Shown: positions 17,455 to 27,014 of the stretch, in pieces | Layout: each line of letters begins with the position of its first letter | How positions within the stretch are numbered: position 1 is the stretch's first letter | Assembly: GCA_947380375.1 (NCBI GenBank) | Contig: CANCQX010000009.1 | Span: forward strand, 1-43,018 | DNA: 43,018 nucleotides | DNA from: Flavobacteriales bacterium | Lineage (GTDB): Bacteria; Bacteroidota; Bacteroidia; Flavobacteriales_D; Crocinitomicaceae | Direction of reading: 5' to 3' | Notes under the pieces: model-generated | Told to the model about the DNA's origin: nothing | The model's database searches: none | What the model saw: the letters and a program-made list of their open reading frames with translations, nothing else | Made by a program: the position numbers and the translations under genes

Positions 17455-18033
17455 TTAATTATTATTAGCTACTTCATTTTTTTTGAGAGTAGAAATAATT
17501 AAAGAAAATGTTCCTATAAACAAAAACGAAGAAATTATAGAGAAATACATTGGACTAGTTTGATCTGTAATAAGTAAAAAAATAAAAGATATAGCAGTTA
17601 TCCAAAATGAATAACGAGATATTTTACTAATTGTATCAGATTTACCTTTTAAAAGTTGTAAAATTCCTATTGTAATAATAAGTAGTAATCCAGATAATTC
17701 AAATGGCCAAAATGAGGTAAATTTTTCAGGATTAAAGATTAGATAAACAAATAATGAGATCATTATTAATCCACCATAAAAAGTTAAACTAGATAATTTT
17801 GTATTTTGTTTTTGGATAACACTTAATGAAAATAATACGGAAACACTATAAGAAGATAAAGCTAATAAATCTAGAGTAACGAAAAATGAGCTACCTATCG
17901 CAAAAAGGACAATAGAAGTTAATAAACCTATAATTGATACTGCTAGTAATACTAGTGTTACTTTTTTCAAAATGATACGTATTAAATGTAAGGTAAATGT
18001 AATCAAAAACTTAAATAAACTAACTAAATTCAA
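17455..18033 (-). CDS. Hypothetical membrane protein with six predicted helices
   Basis: 192 residues, almost entirely hydrophobic helices separated by short polar loops (for example KQNTKLSS, NPEKFTSFW, KGKSDTISK), giving about six membrane spans. I recognise no family and no catalytic motif. The start appears to be TTG at 18033, since an in-frame stop lies at 18043-18045 and the next Met is deep inside the protein. It follows the agmatinase gene by 24 bases on the same strand and may be its operon partner. It is convergent, with only 15 bases between, to the type-23 family gene. Confidence 0.65.
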   Translation of the reverse strand: MNLVSLFKFLITFTLHLIRIILKKVTLVLLAVSIIGLLTSIVLFAIGSSFFVTLDLLALSSYSVSVLFSLSVIQKQNTKLSSLTFYGGLIMISLFVYLIFNPEKFTSFWPFELSGLLLIITIGILQLLKGKSDTISKISRYSFWITAISFIFLLITDQTSPMYFSIISSFLFIGTFSLIISTLKKNEVANNN

Positions 18034-18057
18034 AAGTTGATTTTAGTTAGTTTATGA

Positions 18058-19110
18058 TTATTTATTTAAAAAAATCCTTCTATTCTTTTCAACGGCACAA
18101 ACTAGATTCCAAAGAGCCCTAGAGCCAACATTAGCATCCCAATCGCCATCTTTTCCTGGAGAAACTTCATTTAGATCAAATCCGACTATTCTTTTTCCAG
18201 ACTCTACTAATTTAAAGAAAAGGTAATTTATTTCTTCTAATTTAAATCCACCAACAACAGGTGTTCCAGTGTTTGGACAAAGTTCTGGAGAAAGTCCGTC
18301 AATATCAAATGAGATATAAACCAATTCTGGTAAATCTGAAATGATTTTATCTACTTGAGAATTCCACGTTTCCCCATTAAATTGACCTTCCTTTAAATTC
18401 CAATCAAAATAGGTAGAGACTCTATTATTACTCAAATTTATTAAGTCAATTTCAGATTGAGCAATGTCACGAATACCAACTTGAACTAATTTAGTTAAGT
18501 TTTCGCAGTTTTTTAATGCATTAAACATAATACTTGCATGCGACTGTTCAAATCCTTCATAAGCATTTCTTAAATCAGCATGTGCATCAATTTGTAAAAT
18601 CCCAAATGGTTTTCCTATAGAATCAATTGCTTCTAAAAGACCTAATGGAACACTATGTTCACCACCTAATACACCAACAATCTTACCTTGCTCCATTAGT
18701 GAAAGAGCTCTTTCTTTTAAATTGTTTTTTAAAGCAATTTGTGCTTCGTTTATAGTGTCGACAGTTTTTTGAAATTCTGTATTTTGAGAAATATCACCAC
18801 CATCTTCTAAAAAAGAAATATATTCAATTGCTTCAATACAAAGCTTAGAATTTATTTTTGCCCATTCTTGAGAAATAGGAGCGAGGTATACTTTTGTTTT
18901 CCATGCATCATCTAATTTTGGATGATAAAAATCCAATTGAGTAGATGCTTCTAAAATAACTTTCGGTCCTTCACTTGTTCCTTTTCCATAGGATGCTGTA
19001 GCATCCCATGGAATCGGTATAATAACTATGTCAGCTTCTGATTCGTTTACTGGAAAACCAAATAAATTACCATTAGCAATACCTACGCCGTTTGGGTCGA
19101 AGTTTGACAT
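18058..19110 (-). CDS. speB: Agmatinase/arginase family hydrolase
   Basis: 350 residues of the ureohydrolase fold. Manganese ligands are all present: His152 in GGEHS, Asp175, His177 and Asp179 in DAHADL, Asp269 and Asp271 in SFDIDGLSP. His191 in SHASIM and the [10 protein letters not shown] loop also fit. The family hydrolyses agmatine, arginine or formiminoglutamate, releasing urea or formamide. Overlap by 28 bases with the upstream SpeD-SpeE gene strongly favours agmatinase, which would make putrescine for spermidine synthesis. No arginine decarboxylase is present in the window. The ATG at 19110 is followed immediately by the expected N-terminal region, so the overlap seems real. Confidence 0.88.
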   Translation of the reverse strand: MSNFDPNGVGIANGNLFGFPVNESEADIVIIPIPWDATASYGKGTSEGPKVILEASTQLDFYHPKLDDAWKTKVYLAPISQEWAKINSKLCIEAIEYISFLEDGGDISQNTEFQKTVDTINEAQIALKNNLKERALSLMEQGKIVGVLGGEHSVPLGLLEAIDSIGKPFGILQIDAHADLRNAYEGFEQSHASIMFNALKNCENLTKLVQVGIRDIAQSEIDLINLSNNRVSTYFDWNLKEGQFNGETWNSQVDKIISDLPELVYISFDIDGLSPELCPNTGTPVVGGFKLEEINYLFFKLVESGKRIVGFDLNEVSPGKDGDWDANVGSRALWNLVCAVEKNRRIFLNK

Positions 19111-20396
19111 TTTTCTTTTTTAATTAATGTTTTAACAAAATTTGGTGTTGCAAAACTTCCTTTGTGTATGTCTGAATTGTAGTAACGTAAACCTTTAGCT
19201 TCTACGAAAGCATCAATTTCAGTTTCATTCGTAATATTTTTAGGATGTTTGTCTCCTTTAATTCCGTATTGAAAACTCCACATACCAGTTGGGTAAGTAG
19301 GTACAAAGAATAATGAGATTGGAGCTTTATCTTCACCAAAAATAGATTGTAAAGTATGATTTAATTCTGTAAAAGCTTTTTCATTGAATTTTGGAGATTC
19401 ACCTTGTGCTAACATAATTCCATCTTTTTTCAAAGCATTGTAGCAGTTTTGGTAAAATTCAACCGAAAATAAACCTTCTGCAGGTCCAACAGGGTCAGAT
19501 CCATCAATAATTATAATATCATATGATTCTGGTTTAGCATTTTTAATAAATTCAATCCCATCGTCAACTAATAATTCCAATTTAGGGTGATCAAAAGAAG
19601 CTGCAATTTCTGGTAAATGTTCCTTACATGCTGAAATTACTTCACCATCAATTTCTACCATCGTTACTTTTTCAACACCTTCATGACGAAGTATCTCACG
19701 AACTGAACCACCATCACCACCTCCAATTACCAATACATTTTTAGCATTTCCATGCGTAAACATTGCAGGATGAGAAATCATTTCGTGGTAATGAAATTCA
19801 TCTTCAATAGTTGTCATTACCATATCGTCTAATGCTAACATCTTACCATATTTGTAGGATTCAATAATTCTTACACGTTGAAAAGGAGACTGAACATCAT
19901 AGAAAACTTCTCCTGTGAAACGAAGTGAAAGAGCTTGAGTGTCATCCTTATCTGTAAACCAAACGTTACGGGTATAAAAATCTGGATTTGCCCATTCACT
20001 AGCTTTTTGACGCATAGTCGTCATGTCGAAATCGTTTCTTGTTAAAAGATTAACAGAACCACGTTTCATTTCTAATGCAGAATAAGATTTTGCACCAAAT
20101 GCTTCTTTCAACCAGTCAAAAGAAATCCAAGCGTCCATCTCGCCACAAGTGAATAAATCTACCGCAGCATAACCATATTCAGGCCAAGTGTGGATAGCAA
20201 GATGACTTTCTTGAATTACAACAACACCTGAAACTCCAAACGGAGAAAAGTGGTGAAAAGTTGAGTTTATAACTGTTGCTCCAGCTTTTTGTGCTGCTGC
20301 AACCATATCTTTCTCAATTGCCGCTACATCATTCATAATGTGCGGGTCACAGTTCATAAACTCAACAAGAATATGATTTCCTAGTGCTGTACTCAT
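19083..20396 (-). CDS. speE: SpeD-SpeE fusion: S-adenosylmethionine decarboxylase plus spermidine synthase
   Basis: 437 residues with two enzymes. Residues 1-118 are a bacterial SpeD: the self-cleavage site is Glu63-Ser64 in [16 protein letters not shown], with His69 and Cys84 (FTCGEMDAW) as expected, so Ser64 should become the pyruvoyl group. Residues of about 138-437 are spermidine synthase: [19 protein letters not shown] (221-239), MVEID (246-250) and [17 protein letters not shown] (294-310). One polypeptide would thus make decarboxylated AdoMet and transfer its aminopropyl group to putrescine. Self-cleavage would split it into a short beta chain and a long alpha chain carrying SpeE. It is the first gene of the operon with the agmatinase-family gene. 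Confidence 0.93.
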   Translation of the reverse strand: MSTALGNHILVEFMNCDPHIMNDVAAIEKDMVAAAQKAGATVINSTFHHFSPFGVSGVVVIQESHLAIHTWPEYGYAAVDLFTCGEMDAWISFDWLKEAFGAKSYSALEMKRGSVNLLTRNDFDMTTMRQKASEWANPDFYTRNVWFTDKDDTQALSLRFTGEVFYDVQSPFQRVRIIESYKYGKMLALDDMVMTTIEDEFHYHEMISHPAMFTHGNAKNVLVIGGGDGGSVREILRHEGVEKVTMVEIDGEVISACKEHLPEIAASFDHPKLELLVDDGIEFIKNAKPESYDIIIIDGSDPVGPAEGLFSVEFYQNCYNALKKDGIMLAQGESPKFNEKAFTELNHTLQSIFGEDKAPISLFFVPTYPTGMWSFQYGIKGDKHPKNITNETEIDAFVEAKGLRYYNSDIHKGSFATPNFVKTLIKKEKCQTSTQTA

Positions 20397-20540
20397 CCTT
20401 TTTGTATACTAAAATTAATTAATCTTTTGTAAAAGTACATTTTTCAGTTTATATGGGATGAGAATTATTCAAAAAAATCAGTCTGTAACTTAAATTTAAT
20501 ATAAAGAGAATATTTATTTAAAATAGAAAATTAGTAAAAT

Positions 20541-21014
20541 TCAAAACACGCTATATTCACTTTCTAAAATGCTTTTTGCTTTTTTTACATCTTGATCTGA
20601 ACCATCTATAAAGATAAGGTATTTACCACTTTTTATATGTTCTTCATATTTAATAGCGTAATCTTCTTTAATACCTAAACTTACTAATATTGAACCTATT
20701 CCTCCAGCAATAATTCCCAAGTCTAATCCTCCAAGAGCTCCTACCACAGCACCTGCTCCAAATAAGAATCCTAATCCTGGAACTGCAACTACACTTATAC
20801 CTACAAGAAGTCCTAAAGTTGCTCCGATAGCAGATCCTGCAATCAAAGGGGATGCTATTATTGGAGTATTTGACCTCAAATGAATTTTATCATCGATAAT
20901 TTCTGCTTTACCAATAATTGAAACTTTTTCTAATGAAAATTTATGATTTTTTAAAAGATTCAATGCGTGAATTGCTTCATCGTGCGAATTGTAAATTGCA
21001 ATACTTGATTTCAT
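20541..21014 (-). CDS. YflT-like general-stress-type protein with glycine-zipper membrane segment
   Basis: 157 residues. The N-terminal part (SSIAIYNSHDEAIHALNLLKN, VSIIGK) resembles the flavin-free YflT/general stress protein 17M fold. Residues of about 53-112 are a Gly/Ala-rich hydrophobic hairpin (AGSAIGATLGLLVG, GFLFGAGAVVGALGG, GIIAGGIGSILVSLG), a glycine-zipper pattern seen in membrane-associated stress proteins. The C-terminal part repeats the small alpha-beta domain (GKYLIFIDGSDQDVKKAKSIL). No catalytic residues are apparent. It lies downstream of clpB on the same strand, but a likely clpB terminator separates them. Function unknown; a stress role is inferred from family and neighbour. 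Confidence 0.75.
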   Translation of the reverse strand: MKSSIAIYNSHDEAIHALNLLKNHKFSLEKVSIIGKAEIIDDKIHLRSNTPIIASPLIAGSAIGATLGLLVGISVVAVPGLGFLFGAGAVVGALGGLDLGIIAGGIGSILVSLGIKEDYAIKYEEHIKSGKYLIFIDGSDQDVKKAKSILESEYSVF

Positions 21015-21097
21015 AGTCTACTTTTTTTAATTTATAATATCTATTTAAGATTTAAAAGTAGTTTGTGAAATCTACTATTTGAATGATCGATATCAAC

Positions 21098-21135
21098 AAA
21101 AAAAAATCATTCATCCTTTCAGATAAATGATTTTT
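21098..21135 (-). terminator. Intrinsic terminator of clpB
   Basis: Perfect 10-bp arms AAAAATCATT (21102-21111) and AATGATTTTT (21126-21135) with a 14-base loop. Read on the minus strand the hairpin ends in a run of nine T (21098-21106). It lies 35 bases beyond the clpB stop. Confidence 0.75.
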
Positions 21136-21169
21136 AATGTTTTAAAATTATTTTAAAATTAACTCAAAC

Positions 21170-23782
21170 TCAAACTTCTTCTTTTTCAGTTACAGGTTTT
21201 CTAAATACAATTTTTGTATTAAACATATCCATTATAACATTTTGTTTAGTGTCAACATTACCTGAAAGTAAAGCTTTAGATAATTCGTTTAATACTTCTT
21301 TTTGAATTACTCTTTTTACTGGTCTTGCTCCAAAATAGGGGTCAAAACCAACTTCAGCAATGTGATTAAACGCATCTTCTGTAACCACTAAATTGATGTC
21401 TTTTTCCTTTAATAATTTCTTTAAATTGTTTAATTGAATTTGTACAATTTCTTTAACATTATCTTGAGTAAGAGGCATAAACATAATCGTTTCATCAATT
21501 CTATTTAAGAATTCAGGACGAATAGTTTGTTTCAATAATTCCATTAATTCAAATTTCGCCTTTTCAGTTGCTCTCTCAATTTCATTAGGTTTTATATTAT
21601 CAAATTTTTCATGAATAATATGAGAACCTAAATTAGATGTCATAATGATGATTGTATTTTTGAAATTTACTACACGACCTTTATTATCCGTTAATCTCCC
21701 ATCATCTAATACTTGAAGTAAAATGTTGAATACATCTGGATGTGCTTTTTCGATTTCATCTAATAATACTATAGAATAGGGGCGACGACGAACAGCTTCG
21801 GTTAATTGTCCACCTTCTTCGTAACCAATATATCCCGGAGGAGCACCTACCATTCTACTTACAGAATGTTTTTCTTGGTATTCACTCATGTCAATACGCG
21901 TCATTGCATTTTCATCATTGAATAAGTATTCCGCCAATGCTTTTGCTAATTCCGTTTTTCCAACTCCAGTTGTTCCTAGAAAAATGAAAGATCCAATCGG
22001 TTTTCTTGCATCTTGAAGTCCTGCTCTTGATCTTCTTACAGCATCAGAAATTGCTTCGATTGCTTCTTTCTGTCCAACAACTCTTTTTCCTAACTCTTCT
22101 TCTAAACGCAGTAATTTTGAAACTTCACTTTCAACCATTTTGTTGACTGGAATACCTGTCCATTTCGAAACAACTTCGGCAATACCTTCTGCATCAACTT
22201 CCTCTTTAATCATTTTTGAGTGAGCTTGCATCTCAAGTAATTTAGATTTTGTTTGCTCTAAATTTTCTTCCGATTGTTTAATTTTTCCATAACGAATTTC
22301 AGCAACTAAACCATAATCTCCTGACCGTTCAGCTTGATCAGCTTGGATTTTGAAATTCTCAATATCTTCTTTTATTTTTTGAACCGCATCAACCACATCT
22401 CTTTCAGCTTGCCATTTAGCTTTGAAAACATCTCTTTGTCCAGTTAAATTAGATAATTCTTTTTCGATAGTTCCTAATTTTTTCTGATCATCTTCACGTT
22501 TAATCGCTTCACGTTCAATTTCTAGTTGCATGATTTTACGTTCGAGTTCGTCTAACTCTTCTGGTTTAGAATTGATTTCCATTCGAACTTTTGATGCAGC
22601 TTCATCAATCAAGTCAATTGCTTTATCAGGAAGATGACGATCAGTAATATAACGCTGAGAAAGTTCAACAGCAGCAATGATTGCTTCGTCTTTGATTAAA
22701 ACTTTATGATGATTTTCATATTTTTCTTTAATACCTCGAAGTATTGAAATAGAATCTTCAGTAGAAGGTTCATCAACTAAAACGGTTTGAAAACGTCTTA
22801 CCAATGCTTTATCTTTTTCAAAATATTTTTGGTATTCATTCAATGTAGTTGCTCCAACAGCTCTCAATTCACCTCTAGCCAATGCAGGTTTTAGAATGTT
22901 AGCAGCATCCATAGCACCTTCGCCACCTCCTGCACCAACAAGTGTATGAATTTCATCAATAAATAGAATTATTTCACCATCGGCACTTATTACTTCTTTG
23001 ATTACAGCTTTTAAACGCTCTTCAAATTCTCCTTTGTATTTAGCACCAGCAATTAATGCCCCCATATCCAATGAGTAGACAATTTTTGAACGTAAATTAT
23101 CAGGAACATCACCATCAACTATTCTATGAGCTAAACCTTCAGCAATAGCAGTCTTTCCAACTCCAGGTTCTCCAATTAAAATAGGATTGTTTTTAGTTCG
23201 TCTAGTTAAAATTTGTAATACACGACGAATTTCATCATCTCTTCCAATTACGGGGTCAAGTTTTCCTGCTTTCGCTAATTCATTTAAGTTTTTCGCAAAT
23301 TTTTCGAGTGAATTATAGGTTCCTTCTTGACTATTTGAAGTAACTTTTTCGCCGTTTCTTAAATCCATAATTACTTGTTTTAAATTTGATTTCGTTATTT
23401 TATTGTCTTTTAATAATCTTCCAATAGTATCTGAAGAATCAAGCATTGAAAATAATAACATTTCGATAGAAACAAATTCGTCTCCAAAACTTTTCGCTTC
23501 TTGAATTGAATTAGTTAAAGTTTTTTGAGTGTTATTTGAAAAATAAACTTGACCTCCTGTAACTTTTGGATAAGACTCAATTATTTTATCAAGTGCACTT
23601 TCAAGCATTGATTTATTAACATTCAGCTTAGTTAAAAGATAAGGCACTACATCTTTATCTTCTATGAATATAGCTTTAAGAACATGTCCTAATTCAATTG
23701 CTTGTTGTCCATTTTCTTCAGAAATATTTTGAGCACTTTGAAGTGCTTCTTGAGATTTAATTGTGAATTTAGTAAAGTCCAT
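21170..23782 (-). CDS. clpB: ATP-dependent disaggregase ClpB
   Basis: 870 residues from the ATG at 23782, which begins [18 protein letters not shown] as usual for ClpB; an in-frame TTG nine codons upstream is less likely. Order: N-terminal Clp repeat domain (1-150), first AAA+ domain with Walker A GEPGVGKT near residue 205-212 and [15 protein letters not shown], a charged coiled-coil middle domain (about 400-530), second AAA+ domain with [24 protein letters not shown] and the AAA+ sensor residues. It has no ClpP-binding loop expected for ClpA/ClpC. It rescues aggregated proteins with DnaK. A striking cluster of TGTCA palindromes lies 80 bases upstream (23862-23895) and a terminator follows. 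Confidence 0.97.
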   Translation of the reverse strand: MDFTKFTIKSQEALQSAQNISEENGQQAIELGHVLKAIFIEDKDVVPYLLTKLNVNKSMLESALDKIIESYPKVTGGQVYFSNNTQKTLTNSIQEAKSFGDEFVSIEMLLFSMLDSSDTIGRLLKDNKITKSNLKQVIMDLRNGEKVTSNSQEGTYNSLEKFAKNLNELAKAGKLDPVIGRDDEIRRVLQILTRRTKNNPILIGEPGVGKTAIAEGLAHRIVDGDVPDNLRSKIVYSLDMGALIAGAKYKGEFEERLKAVIKEVISADGEIILFIDEIHTLVGAGGGEGAMDAANILKPALARGELRAVGATTLNEYQKYFEKDKALVRRFQTVLVDEPSTEDSISILRGIKEKYENHHKVLIKDEAIIAAVELSQRYITDRHLPDKAIDLIDEAASKVRMEINSKPEELDELERKIMQLEIEREAIKREDDQKKLGTIEKELSNLTGQRDVFKAKWQAERDVVDAVQKIKEDIENFKIQADQAERSGDYGLVAEIRYGKIKQSEENLEQTKSKLLEMQAHSKMIKEEVDAEGIAEVVSKWTGIPVNKMVESEVSKLLRLEEELGKRVVGQKEAIEAISDAVRRSRAGLQDARKPIGSFIFLGTTGVGKTELAKALAEYLFNDENAMTRIDMSEYQEKHSVSRMVGAPPGYIGYEEGGQLTEAVRRRPYSIVLLDEIEKAHPDVFNILLQVLDDGRLTDNKGRVVNFKNTIIIMTSNLGSHIIHEKFDNIKPNEIERATEKAKFELMELLKQTIRPEFLNRIDETIMFMPLTQDNVKEIVQIQLNNLKKLLKEKDINLVVTEDAFNHIAEVGFDPYFGARPVKRVIQKEVLNELSKALLSGNVDTKQNVIMDMFNTKIVFRKPVTEKEEV

Positions 23783-23861
23783 ATTTCTCTTTCTTATTAA
23801 GGTTATCAATTTTTACTCAAATTACAAACCAATTAATCTGATAAGTGAAAATAGAGATATT

Positions 23862-23895
23862 TTGTCATTAAAAATGTCAAAATGACAAGTGTCAT
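23862..23895. promoter_or_regulatory. Cluster of overlapping TGTCA inverted repeats (candidate operator)
   Basis: Within 34 bases there are four TGTCA half sites: 23863-23867 (+), 23875-23879 (+), 23883-23887 (-) and 23890-23894 (+). They form TGTCA-AAA-TGACA, ATGACA-AG-TGTCAT and a longer pair TTGTCATT/AATGACAA spaced by 11 bases. The region lies between clpB (starts 80 bases to the left) and the divergent glucosaminidase gene (starts 113 bases to the right). It is not a CIRCE element (no TTAGCACTC/GAGTGCTAA) and not the CtsR heptamer. A regulator-binding site for one or both genes is inferred. Confidence 0.5.
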
Positions 23896-24007
23896 AATTT
23901 GAATTTATTTTAAATGTATAATTCATATTTAGAATAAGCATTTATGTATTAGAATTTGATGTAACAAAAAAACTAAAAACTCGTAAATTAAACGAAAATA
24001 AATTCGT

Positions 24008-24922
24008 ATGAAATCATTATTTTACATAGGTATATTATTTACAGCTTTTTCCGTTCGTTCAACTGTAGGGAAAATGATTTCAAAAGAAGAATATGTTGAA
24101 AATTGGAGGCAAATTGCTGTTAGGCAAATGATTGAGCATAAAATACCCGCAAGTATTACGATGGCTCAAGGAATTTTAGAAAGTGGGAATGGGAATTCAG
24201 ACTTGGCTAAAAAAGGAAATAATCACTTTGGAATAAAATGTCATGATTGGGTAGGAGAAAAAATATATTTGAATGATGATTCTGAAAATGAATGTTTTAG
24301 AGTTTATTCGACACCTGAAGATTCATATGTTGACCACAGTTTATTTTTAAAAGGTAAAAATAGATATTCTAAATTATTTAATTTAGAAACAAGTGATTAT
24401 AAAGGTTGGGCAAATGGTTTAAAAGATGCTGGCTATGCTACTAATCCTAAATATGCTATTTTATTAATAGAAATAATTGAATCTTTAAAATTATCAGAAT
24501 TAGATATTTTAGGGAGTAATTCCGAAAAATTAACTTCAAAAATCACTTCAAATAGAATGGAAAAAGTTATTCTTTCTAGAAAAGTTTTAATTCATGAAAA
24601 TGAAGTTAAATATATTGTAGCAAAAAAGGGAGATACTTTTTTTCAAATTGCTAAAGAATTTAATTTGGGCCTTAGGCAATTATATAGATACAATGATTTT
24701 GGTTTGAAAAAAGATGTATTAGTAGAAGGAGATGTTATTTATTTACAACCAAAAAGAAAAAAATCAAAAACAAATAACACAACTTTTAAGGTTGAAAAAT
24801 TAACTAATTTAACTCAGATTTCTCAAGAGACTGCAATTAAAATTAATTCGTTATTAAAAATGAATGAAATGTTTTCAATGGATGATAAAATTGAAAAAGG
24901 GGAGGTTATCCGATTGAAATAA
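24008..24922 (+). CDS. Glucosaminidase (GH73 family) with C-terminal LysM
   Basis: 304 residues. A short hydrophobic N-terminus (1-20) is a likely signal peptide. The glucosaminidase domain spans about 30-165: IPASITMAQGILESGNGNS carries the likely catalytic Glu58, followed by NNHFGIKCHDW and YATNPKYAILL. A LysM domain is clear at about 205-248 (YIVAKKGDTFFQIAKEF, LRQLYRYN, LVEGDVIYLQP), and a degenerate second LysM-like stretch ends the protein. It should cleave the glycan strand of peptidoglycan in the periplasm. It is transcribed away from clpB and shares the upstream region that holds the TGTCA repeats. Related flavobacterial proteins act in cell separation and gliding secretion; the precise role here is unknown. 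Confidence 0.9.
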   Translation: MKSLFYIGILFTAFSVRSTVGKMISKEEYVENWRQIAVRQMIEHKIPASITMAQGILESGNGNSDLAKKGNNHFGIKCHDWVGEKIYLNDDSENECFRVYSTPEDSYVDHSLFLKGKNRYSKLFNLETSDYKGWANGLKDAGYATNPKYAILLIEIIESLKLSELDILGSNSEKLTSKITSNRMEKVILSRKVLIHENEVKYIVAKKGDTFFQIAKEFNLGLRQLYRYNDFGLKKDVLVEGDVIYLQPKRKKSKTNNTTFKVEKLTNLTQISQETAIKINSLLKMNEMFSMDDKIEKGEVIRLK

Positions 24923-24949
24923 TTCTAAAACTAAAGTTATTAAATGAAA

Positions 24950-26080
24950 TTATTTTTCTTCATTTCTAGTAAATATTCTACAGGATACAGCCCGATGATC
25001 ACTATATTCTCCTTTTTGAATTTTAAATTGCATTGAATTTAATTTTTTTGAATGAAAAATATAATCAATTCTTCCTGCAGGAACCCTTCCTATATATGTC
25101 TGTCCAATTCCAAAACTGCAATTTCTGAATGCATCAATCATTGATTTATTAAATTGATTATAAGAGTAAGAAAGTGGAGTGTCATTAAAATCACCACAAA
25201 TAATAACAGAATAAGGAGAAGTATTTATATGTTCCATTACTGTTTTAGCTTGATCAGCTCTTTTTGGGAAAGCAATTCGTAATTTATCTAGCAACAACCT
25301 AATATTCGATTTTTTAAAATCTGCACGATCATTTTTTTCTCCAAAAACGGCATAATCATCTTGCTTAAATTTAATAGATTGTAAATGAACATTGTATACT
25401 CGGAATGTATCTAACCCTTTCACGATATCAGCATAAATACAATAATTATCATCATTGTTATCATCGCTTGTAAAAGCAACATCACCTTTTGATATCATAG
25501 GATATTTTGAAAGCATAGCAATTCCAAAGTTTTGTCTACCAGCTAATTTATGGCTATATCTTTCGTGATAATCTTTTGTTTTTAGCATTAATATTAACGT
25601 ATCTCTAGTTGAGAAACTCGTTGGTTTATCTTGGTGGTAAAATTCTTGAAAACAAATTACATCTGGGTTTTCTGTTTTAATATAGCTAAAAATAGAGTCT
25701 CTATTTTCATACTTTTCAGACATTGTCCAATTGTAAAGGTCAAATAATCGAACATTATAACTCATTACATGAAATGTGTCTTCAATTTTGGGCGATTTTT
25801 CGGAATTTGAACCCATAGCAACCATTCTAAAATGTAGCTTACCACCTAATAGAATAATTGCTAATGCAATTAAAGCCCATTTTGATCTAGCTAATATCCA
25901 AATAAATAAGAAAAAAAGTGAAAAAATAAAAATTATTGGATATGCTAACCCAAAAAAGGGTAATGGCCAAAATGTTCTTGGATGAATAAAAGGACATAAA
26001 TATGCAAGAACTAGACTAGAAAGACAAATAATTGTAGCAATCTTAAAACAAGAAGAAAAACGAATAATATTTCTGAGCAT
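24950..26080 (-). CDS. Membrane-anchored endonuclease/exonuclease/phosphatase (EEP) family protein
   Basis: 376 residues from the ATG at 26080, which lies one base after the stop of the rhomboid gene; a longer frame to 26158 would overlap that gene and is unlikely. Residues of about 5-95 give three membrane helices. The EEP fold follows: FHVMSYNVRLFDLYNW, VICFQEFY (metal-binding Glu), IICGDFNDTPLSYSY (DxN), RIDYIFHS and a final YSDHRAV (catalytic Asp-His). The catalytic set is complete. It could be a phosphodiesterase acting on lipids, sugars or nucleic acid, and its side of the membrane is uncertain. It is the last gene of the mutL-rhomboid-rhomboid operon. Confidence 0.9.
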   Translation of the reverse strand: MLRNIIRFSSCFKIATIICLSSLVLAYLCPFIHPRTFWPLPFFGLAYPIIFIFSLFFLFIWILARSKWALIALAIILLGGKLHFRMVAMGSNSEKSPKIEDTFHVMSYNVRLFDLYNWTMSEKYENRDSIFSYIKTENPDVICFQEFYHQDKPTSFSTRDTLILMLKTKDYHERYSHKLAGRQNFGIAMLSKYPMISKGDVAFTSDDNNDDNYCIYADIVKGLDTFRVYNVHLQSIKFKQDDYAVFGEKNDRADFKKSNIRLLLDKLRIAFPKRADQAKTVMEHINTSPYSVIICGDFNDTPLSYSYNQFNKSMIDAFRNCSFGIGQTYIGRVPAGRIDYIFHSKKLNSMQFKIQKGEYSDHRAVSCRIFTRNEEK

Positions 26081-26081
26081 A

Positions 26082-27014
26082 CTATTTAATGTTCTGACTT
26101 TGATTAAATAAAAATTCTTTTTCTGCTTTTGATAATGACTCATATCCAGATTTTGCAATTTTATCTAGAATTGCATCAACTTGAATTTGTCTTTGTTTCA
26201 TTTCATAATTATATTCTTCATCGGACAGGTTTTTAACTTTTTGACCTCCTCCTTTTTTTATTGTAAATTTAGGTTCTTTTTTACCAAAAATATTTATGAA
26301 AAATGAAATAATGGATTCAATAAATCGTTGAAATAAGTTAATCAAATTTGATTTGCTATAAATATTTTTAATTGAAATAATACCTATAATTGCTCCTCCT
26401 ATATGTGCAAAATGAGCTGTTCCATCTTGTGAAGCTAATGAAAACATATCCATTACGAAAAATATACCTGCTAGGTAAATAATTTTAATAGGTAAAATTC
26501 CAAACAGATTAACTTGTAAGTTGGGTCTATAAAAAGCTAATGCCATAAATATTGACATAATTGACCCAGATGCACCAACAATAACAATGTTTGAATTTTG
26601 AAAAACAGGAAAAATTGAATGTGCAATTAATTCAAAAATACCACCACCAATTCCACCCAAAATATAAGTGTAAATTAATCTTTTACCATCAAAAATTTGT
26701 TCAAACATCCTTCCAGAAAAATAAAGCATTAACATATTCATCAAGAAGTGAAAAAAACTAAAGTGAGCAAAAATACTAGTTAATAATCCCCAAGGAGTAT
26801 ATATAAATTGAGTTAAATCAGTATTTAAAGAGAATAATAATGTCGTGAAATTGTTTAATGCTAATTGTGTTGAACCAAGTGTTAAGCTTCCTAGAATTGT
26901 CAGTAATCCAATAATTAAGAATACTAACGTATTAATGAATATTAATATATTCGTCCTACCACCAATTTTTAATTGGTGTTTAACTCCTTCAAATAATGTA
27001 TTTTGACTATTCAT
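26082..27014 (-). CDS. Rhomboid family intramembrane serine protease (copy 2)
   Basis: 310 residues from the ATG at 27014. Six membrane helices between about 20 and 215; HFLMNMLMLYF is the conserved His-Asn loop helix, GASGSIMSI carries the nucleophile Ser, and AHFAHIGGAIIGI carries the catalytic His. The catalytic dyad is therefore intact. The C-terminal 90 residues are a charged cytoplasmic tail (KKGGGQKVKNLSDEEYN... KAEKEFLFNQS), in many Bacteroidota rhomboids a feature of unknown use. The ATG shares one base with the stop of the other rhomboid gene (TAATG), so translation is coupled. The substrate is unknown. Confidence 0.92.
   Translation of the reverse strand: MNSQNTLFEGVKHQLKIGGRTNILIFINTLVFLIIGLLTILGSLTLGSTQLALNNFTTLLFSLNTDLTQFIYTPWGLLTSIFAHFSFFHFLMNMLMLYFSGRMFEQIFDGKRLIYTYILGGIGGGIFELIAHSIFPVFQNSNIVIVGASGSIMSIFMALAFYRPNLQVNLFGILPIKIIYLAGIFFVMDMFSLASQDGTAHFAHIGGAIIGIISIKNIYSKSNLINLFQRFIESIISFFINIFGKKEPKFTIKKGGGQKVKNLSDEEYNYEMKQRQIQVDAILDKIAKSGYESLSKAEKEFLFNQSQNIK

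Noticed and set aside
20397-20540. Riboswitch or attenuator upstream of the SpeD-SpeE gene
   Set aside because: Only 144 AT-rich bases with no stable stem or recognisable aptamer core.
23949-23957. TAGAATTTG upstream of the glucosaminidase gene as a -7 promoter element
   Set aside because: It has one base too many between TA and TTTG compared with the TAnnTTTG consensus.
23783-24007. Search for a CIRCE (HrcA) element upstream of clpB
   Set aside because: No TTAGCACTC or GAGTGCTAA arm, and no convincing partial form; only the TGTCA cluster is present.
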